Shown here: piece after piece, positions 59,800-64,000 of the stretch | How the letters are laid out: each line of letters begins with the position of its first letter | How positions within the stretch are numbered: the first letter of the stretch is position 1 | Source of the DNA: Acidobacteriota bacterium | Lineage (GTDB): Bacteria > Acidobacteriota > Blastocatellia > Pyrinomonadales > Pyrinomonadaceae | Length of the DNA: 64,000 bases | Direction: 5' to 3' | NCBI GenBank assembly: GCA_016715115.1 | Contig: JADKBM010000016.1 | Span: 1,612,001 to 1,676,000, forward strand | Notes under the pieces: model-generated | Databases searched by the model: none | What the model was told of the DNA's origin: nothing | Seen by the model: the letters and a program-made list of their open reading frames with translations, nothing else | Translations under genes and position numbers: made by a program

Positions 59800-60921
59800 A
59801 TGAAAAAGAAACATATTTCCCGGCGAAATACCTGTCGCACAAACGGCCGAGGCCCGACCGGTTCGGACAAACCGAAAACAAGCCAAATCGAGATGCGAAA
59901 CGCAAAGCGGGCATTGATCGTACTTGCCTTGCTGGTCGTTTCGACATTCGGCATCGGCTCGATCGCGACATGGCGCAGTGCGCGATCCGTCACGGCGGCG
60001 ATGCCGACCGGCACGCCCCCCTCGATGCCCGCAAACAGACCGGCCCGCGAATACGTTTATGCCGGGAGCGCGCTTCTTTCGACCGTTGAACCGTTTTACG
60101 AAGCGCCGTCCGACCTCGCTGTCTGGCGACCGTCCAGCGGCACCTGGTATATCCTCAATTCCGTCTCGCAACAGACAACGTCCCAACAGTGGGGAGTCTC
60201 TACCGACAAGGAGGCGCCGGGCGATTACGACGGAGACGGCAAGACGGATTTTTGCGTCTTTCGCGGATCGACCGGCACCTGGTACATCATCTACAGCTCA
60301 AACGGAGCAAGCGCCTATCCCGCCTACGGAACCAACGGCGACCTTCCCGCAATCGGCGATTATGACGGTGACGGCAAATCGGATATCGCGGTCTGGCGTC
60401 CTTCGAATCAGACATGGTATGTCCTGAAATCCTCAAACGGCGCCTCGATCTCGCAGCAGTTTGGAACCGCAAACGACGTTCCGGTTCCGGCCGACTTTGA
60501 CGGCGACGGAAAAGCCGATTACGCGATCTGGCGTAAATCGAGCGCGACTTTCTGGGTTCTGCAATCAAGCAACGGGCAAAACGCCTCCTATTCGATCGGC
60601 GCGAACGGCGACACGCCCGTCGTCGCGGATTACGACGGCGACGGGAAGGCTGATTGTGCAACTTGGCGTTCAAGCGATACGGTTTGGCGCATTCGGTACA
60701 GTTCGGACGGCAGCATCGCGACGCCGCAGTGGGGCGTCGGCAGCGATGTCGTCGTTCCCGCCCGTTACGTCGACTCGTTCGACACCGATTCAAAGGCGGA
60801 CATCGCGGTCTGGAGGCCGTCAACCGGCGTCTGGTACATAAAACGCTCGTCGGACGGAACAATGCGCGCTCAGACCTTCGGGCTGAGCGGCGACATCCCC
60901 GTCCCGGCAAACTGGCGTTAG
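59800..60921 (+). CDS. VCBS/FG-GAP repeat protein
   Basis: The ATG at 59800 gives 373 residues. A basic N-terminus leads to a hydrophobic export segment (RALIVLALLVVSTFGIGSIA, ~37-56), then a Pro-rich linker, then seven VCBS-like units. Each unit has DLAVWRPSSGTWYILNS-type and GDYDGDGKTDF-type halves with calcium-binding Asp loops. A shorter start at 59893 is also possible. The chain ends right after the last repeat, like the truncated VCBS protein at the start of the window, with which it shares the unit. It is followed 68 bp later by an RHS/YD-repeat gene and may be part of the same surface system. Confidence 0.85.
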   Translation: MKKKHISRRNTCRTNGRGPTGSDKPKTSQIEMRNAKRALIVLALLVVSTFGIGSIATWRSARSVTAAMPTGTPPSMPANRPAREYVYAGSALLSTVEPFYEAPSDLAVWRPSSGTWYILNSVSQQTTSQQWGVSTDKEAPGDYDGDGKTDFCVFRGSTGTWYIIYSSNGASAYPAYGTNGDLPAIGDYDGDGKSDIAVWRPSNQTWYVLKSSNGASISQQFGTANDVPVPADFDGDGKADYAIWRKSSATFWVLQSSNGQNASYSIGANGDTPVVADYDGDGKADCATWRSSDTVWRIRYSSDGSIATPQWGVGSDVVVPARYVDSFDTDSKADIAVWRPSTGVWYIKRSSDGTMRAQTFGLSGDIPVPANWR

Positions 60922-60989
60922 ACAGGAATCGATCGATCTCACGACCAATTCCAAATCGGTACTGGCTCAGGACTTACGAGGTTAAGAAA

Positions 60990-63900
60990 ATGCGTTCACA
61001 AAATATAAGTCGTCTCCGCAATATCGCCCGGACGGGTCGCAAATTTATCGCAAAAACAAAGAGAATCATCACTCTCGGTATCACCGCGCGGCAATGGATG
61101 GCATCGATTATGATCTGCGCGATGCTTTCGCCGATGTTCACGATCTCAACCTACGGTTGGAATCGGGTTGAAACCGGTATTCCGGGAATCGGACCGGTCA
61201 ACGAAGAACTGCCGGTCTGGGCCGAGGCCTATCGTTCGGCAAGCGCGGGGATTGAAGCGTGGTTAACGCCCTATCGTGCGGCAAATCGGGTTCAGGAAGC
61301 GCAAGCCGAAATCGGATCCAAACCGGATGATCGATTCGCCGAACCGCTATCGGCCGGACCGGAGGTCAAGCCGCCCGATTCGGCGCCGCTTTTGAGAAAG
61401 GTGAAGCGGATTCAAACGAAACTCAAGCCAAAGGTTCAGATCGCCGTCGGGGACTTGCTGGAATTGGCCGCGATGCCCGTTGACAAAAAGGGAGAGGCGG
61501 TTCAGGGATTGACGCCCCAGTGGAAATCGTCGAGTCCCGACATTCTCAAGATCGACGCCTCACAGGCGATTGCCGTCAAGCTGGGCAAATCAAAGCTTAC
61601 GGTCTCCGCCGGAAGCGTCACGCAATCGTTTGACGTATCAATCGTCGAGCGGCCGGTTTCAAATGGCGCAAGTTCGTCACCGCTTTTCAGTCAGATTCCC
61701 GATAACGAACAGGGCTATCTGTTCACGCCTGAAAACAACCTCGGGAACCCGCTCGGGCAGGTGGAGCCGAGCGCCAAAACGCCGGCCGCGGCGATCCGCT
61801 CGCGCGAACGCGCAGGCATCGCCGATTATAGTTTTTCGCTGCCGGTCGCCGGAATATCGGGTCGCGGAATCGACGCCTCGATCGGCGCGACCTACAACAG
61901 CCGAATCTGGACGAAATCTTACAATTCGAACGGTAGCCATTACATTTACGATGTCGAGGGCAGTTGGCTCGCGCCGGGATTCAATCTCAGCTTCGGATAT
62001 CTCGATGTCAATTATCCGGCGAATCAGACCGTAGTCCCGTACTCGCTGACCGATCCAGACGGGACCCGGCACCAGCTGAATCCGGTTACGGTAAACGGAC
62101 AAACGCACTACGAGACCGCCGACGGCTCGTTTATCCGCGTGGACGGGTACACCGCGACTTTCCCCGGCGGCACCAAGGTCCGTTACTGGACCGAAGGAAC
62201 TTCGGGGTCGAGTTCGCGCCACTTTCCGACATCGATCACCGACCGTCACGGCAACTTCATTTCGACGGTTTACAAGGACACGTCCGGACGCCTCGATTAT
62301 GTTCGCGACACTCTCAGCCGATATATCCGTTTTCACTACGACTCCTCGAACAAACTCGTCGCGGTTACCGTTCCGGGCTACGGAAGCGGACCGAACTCGC
62401 AGACGAGCGATCCGGCGCTTGACCGTCAAACGATTCGCTTTTATTACGAATCGCTCAGTCTTCAGTACGAAAACCGATTTGACGGCACGATTACGGTTCC
62501 CTACGGCGGAGAGCTTCAGGTGTTGAAGTATGTCTATTTTCCGGCGACGAATACCGGTTACAAATACGATTACTCAAGCTCGTACGGAATGATCTACCGC
62601 ATCACGAGCTTTCGTGGAATGGTCGCGAGCACGAACAGCCTGACAACGACCGGAACGATAACGAGCGACGGTCAATGGGCCGCGTGGACGAAATACAACT
62701 ATCCCGGGACCGATACCGAACCGCCGTCGTCAACGCTGAGCGACATGCCGAAATACAACAAGCGGATCGACGAGTGGCGGGGACGGACCAGCGACGGCAA
62801 CCCGCCCGAGACGTACTTCAACGTTGTTGACGAAACCTCGACCCGAACGACGACGATCACGACTCCGGACGGAGCGGTCTCCGAAACCATCGCGAACAGA
62901 AATACGGCGGCATGGAATGACGGCCTGATCACGCAAACTTCCCTCAAGGATTCCTCTGGAAATGTCTTTTCGAAAACGGCTTACACCTGGGAAGAAGGTT
63001 CGACAGTTTGGGGGCGCCACAATCCGCGGGTCAAGCGAACCGAGGTAACCAACGACGCCGGGCTGACAAAGGCGATCGTCCTCGAATACGTCGATCTCAA
63101 CAATGTCGCCTGCGCTTACAACAACGTCTGCCAGGTAAAGGAACACGACTACGCTGCGGCCGGCAGCAACGGTACGCTTCTTCGAAACACTGTTACGACG
63201 TACGAGACCGGCGCGTCCTACATCAACAACGGTCACCTTAATCTCCCGAAATCCGTTCGCGTCATCGCCGGCGGCGCGACCGTTGCGCGAACCGACTATA
63301 ACTACGACACGCAGTCGCTTTTCACCTATTCGAACGCCGATGTCGGCGAAATGTACAACATCTCCTACAACCCGGCAACCGGATCGAGCCAGACGTATTG
63401 CGAACCGGGATGTTCCGGAACGCGTCAGAATTGCTGTTTCTCGATTCCGGGCTACAATTCGACGACCGGATATCGCGGCAACGTGACCGAGGTCAAGCAA
63501 TTCGCGGACGCGACGAACGAGAACGATCCATTGGCGAAAACCGACGTCATGAAATACGACAATGTCGGCAACCTTAGAGAAGCGCCGGTAAGTTGCTGTC
63601 AGCTCAAGAAATGGACTTATTCGAGCACGAACAAATACGCCTGGCCGGTCGAGGTCATCAACGGCGACGCCTCGCAGCTTACGACGCAGGCGACCTACGA
63701 CTACAATACCGGCCTGACCGAAACGACCGTCGATGAGAACAACCAGACCACCGATTACCAGTATGAGTCCGACACGCTCCGGCAGAAAAAGACCGTCTAT
63801 CCGAACGGCGGCTACGTTCTCACCGAGTACAGCGACAAACTCGTCTCGAATCCGAGCGATCTCGTTCCCGGATTCGTGCGCACGACGACGACGCTCGACG

Positions 63901-64000
63901 CGAACAAGTCCGTCCAGAGCTACAGCTATTTCGACGGCCGCGGGTTCGGTTTCCGAAGCGCTTCGGAAACTCCGGACGGCTGGAGCATTTCGGCAAGTGA
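60990..64000 (+). CDS. RHS/YD-repeat surface protein, N-terminal part (3' end outside window)
   Basis: The frame is open from the ATG at 60990 to the end of the window (1003 codons). After a basic N-terminus comes a hydrophobic export segment (WMASIMICAMLSPMFTISTYG, ~37-57). A BIG2-like Ig domain (~150-225; VQIAVGDLLELAAMPVDKKG and SVTQSFDVSIV) follows. Then comes the start of an RHS-type shell, ADYSFSLPVAGISGRGIDASIGATYNSR, with YD-like repeats such as GTRHQLNPV, DRHGNFISTVY, GRLDYVRDTLSRYIRFHYD and later TYDYNTGLTETTVDENNQTTDYQYE. RHS proteins form beta-cocoon shells that often carry a C-terminal toxin; the C-terminus is out of view. A VCBS protein gene precedes it. Confidence 0.85.
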   Translation, partial: MRSQNISRLRNIARTGRKFIAKTKRIITLGITARQWMASIMICAMLSPMFTISTYGWNRVETGIPGIGPVNEELPVWAEAYRSASAGIEAWLTPYRAANRVQEAQAEIGSKPDDRFAEPLSAGPEVKPPDSAPLLRKVKRIQTKLKPKVQIAVGDLLELAAMPVDKKGEAVQGLTPQWKSSSPDILKIDASQAIAVKLGKSKLTVSAGSVTQSFDVSIVERPVSNGASSSPLFSQIPDNEQGYLFTPENNLGNPLGQVEPSAKTPAAAIRSRERAGIADYSFSLPVAGISGRGIDASIGATYNSRIWTKSYNSNGSHYIYDVEGSWLAPGFNLSFGYLDVNYPANQTVVPYSLTDPDGTRHQLNPVTVNGQTHYETADGSFIRVDGYTATFPGGTKVRYWTEGTSGSSSRHFPTSITDRHGNFISTVYKDTSGRLDYVRDTLSRYIRFHYDSSNKLVAVTVPGYGSGPNSQTSDPALDRQTIRFYYESLSLQYENRFDGTITVPYGGELQVLKYVYFPATNTGYKYDYSSSYGMIYRITSFRGMVASTNSLTTTGTITSDGQWAAWTKYNYPGTDTEPPSSTLSDMPKYNKRIDEWRGRTSDGNPPETYFNVVDETSTRTTTITTPDGAVSETIANRNTAAWNDGLITQTSLKDSSGNVFSKTAYTWEEGSTVWGRHNPRVKRTEVTNDAGLTKAIVLEYVDLNNVACAYNNVCQVKEHDYAAAGSNGTLLRNTVTTYETGASYINNGHLNLPKSVRVIAGGATVARTDYNYDTQSLFTYSNADVGEMYNISYNPATGSSQTYCEPGCSGTRQNCCFSIPGYNSTTGYRGNVTEVKQFADATNENDPLAKTDVMKYDNVGNLREAPVSCCQLKKWTYSSTNKYAWPVEVINGDASQLTTQATYDYNTGLTETTVDENNQTTDYQYESDTLRQKKTVYPNGGYVLTEYSDKLVSNPSDLVPGFVRTTTTLDANKSVQSYSYFDGRGFGFRSASETPDGWSISAS

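Noticed and set aside
59623..60186. Minus-strand ORF (187 aa) opposite the VCBS gene start
   Set aside because: Cys/Arg-rich shadow without recognisable domain; the plus-strand frame has an export signal and repeats.

Overview
The window looks like a chromosomal segment of an Acidobacteriota bacterium, most likely of the Blastocatellia (Pyrinomonas-like) type. This is inferred from gene families alone: a very large Oar/CarboxypepD_reg-type outer-membrane receptor, a VWFA-related secreted protein, VCBS (FG-GAP) and RHS/YD-repeat surface proteins, the MoxR-DUF4129-DUF4350 set, moderately GC-rich coding DNA, and many degenerate heptanucleotide repeats between genes. No rRNA gene is present, so the assignment is not proven.

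Layout. 1-1.6 kb: tail of a VCBS-repeat protein, a mirror-image heptad repeat, a methyltransferase. 1.7-7.2 kb: a sigma-54 activator, a near-consensus -24/-12 promoter, and a 1246-residue outer-membrane receptor with a strong terminator. 7.3-12.9 kb: membrane protein, DUF4129, DUF4350, TSUP transporter and MoxR ATPase. 13-16.1 kb: two tandem Tat-type SGNH hydrolases and a ceramidase-like membrane protein. 16.2-21.6 kb: mnmA, small proteins, 5-formyl-THF cyclo-ligase, mscL, pta, tRNA-Ser(UGA) with an HNH ORF running into it, and a TlpA-like protein. 21.8-30.1 kb: recF, an inserted HEAT/DsbA-like pair, a duplicated recF tail, and gyrB interrupted by two inteins of different endonuclease classes. 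30.2-38.7 kb: ExbD-like protein, nadA, ferredoxin, CBS protein, Hsp20, Uma2 nuclease, lon and small envelope proteins. 39-47.4 kb: the cell-elongation cluster mreB-mreC-mreD-mrdA-rodA followed by a class A PBP. 47.6-56.3 kb: esterase, lipoproteins, lipB, redox proteins, a quinone oxidoreductase, an SDR reductase and a VWFA-related protein. 56.7-58.4 kb: a PerR-type regulator with a perfect 7-1-7 operator, a 2-Cys peroxiredoxin and a second redoxin. 58.5-64 kb: a phage portal remnant, a candidate structured RNA with its own promoter and terminator, a second VCBS protein and the start of an RHS/YD-repeat protein.

The most unusual signals are: (i) gyrB carrying an HNH intein and a LAGLIDADG intein that also contains a helix-turn-helix; (ii) a recF 3' tail present twice, flanking a two-gene insertion; (iii) a family of intergenic heptad repeats with several unit sequences that begin at stop codons, end at start codons, and often form inverted arms; (iv) a 24-bp ACGCGT-rich inverted array; (v) a roughly 260-nt candidate ncRNA. 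Homology calls are from memory of families and visible motifs; no database search was run.
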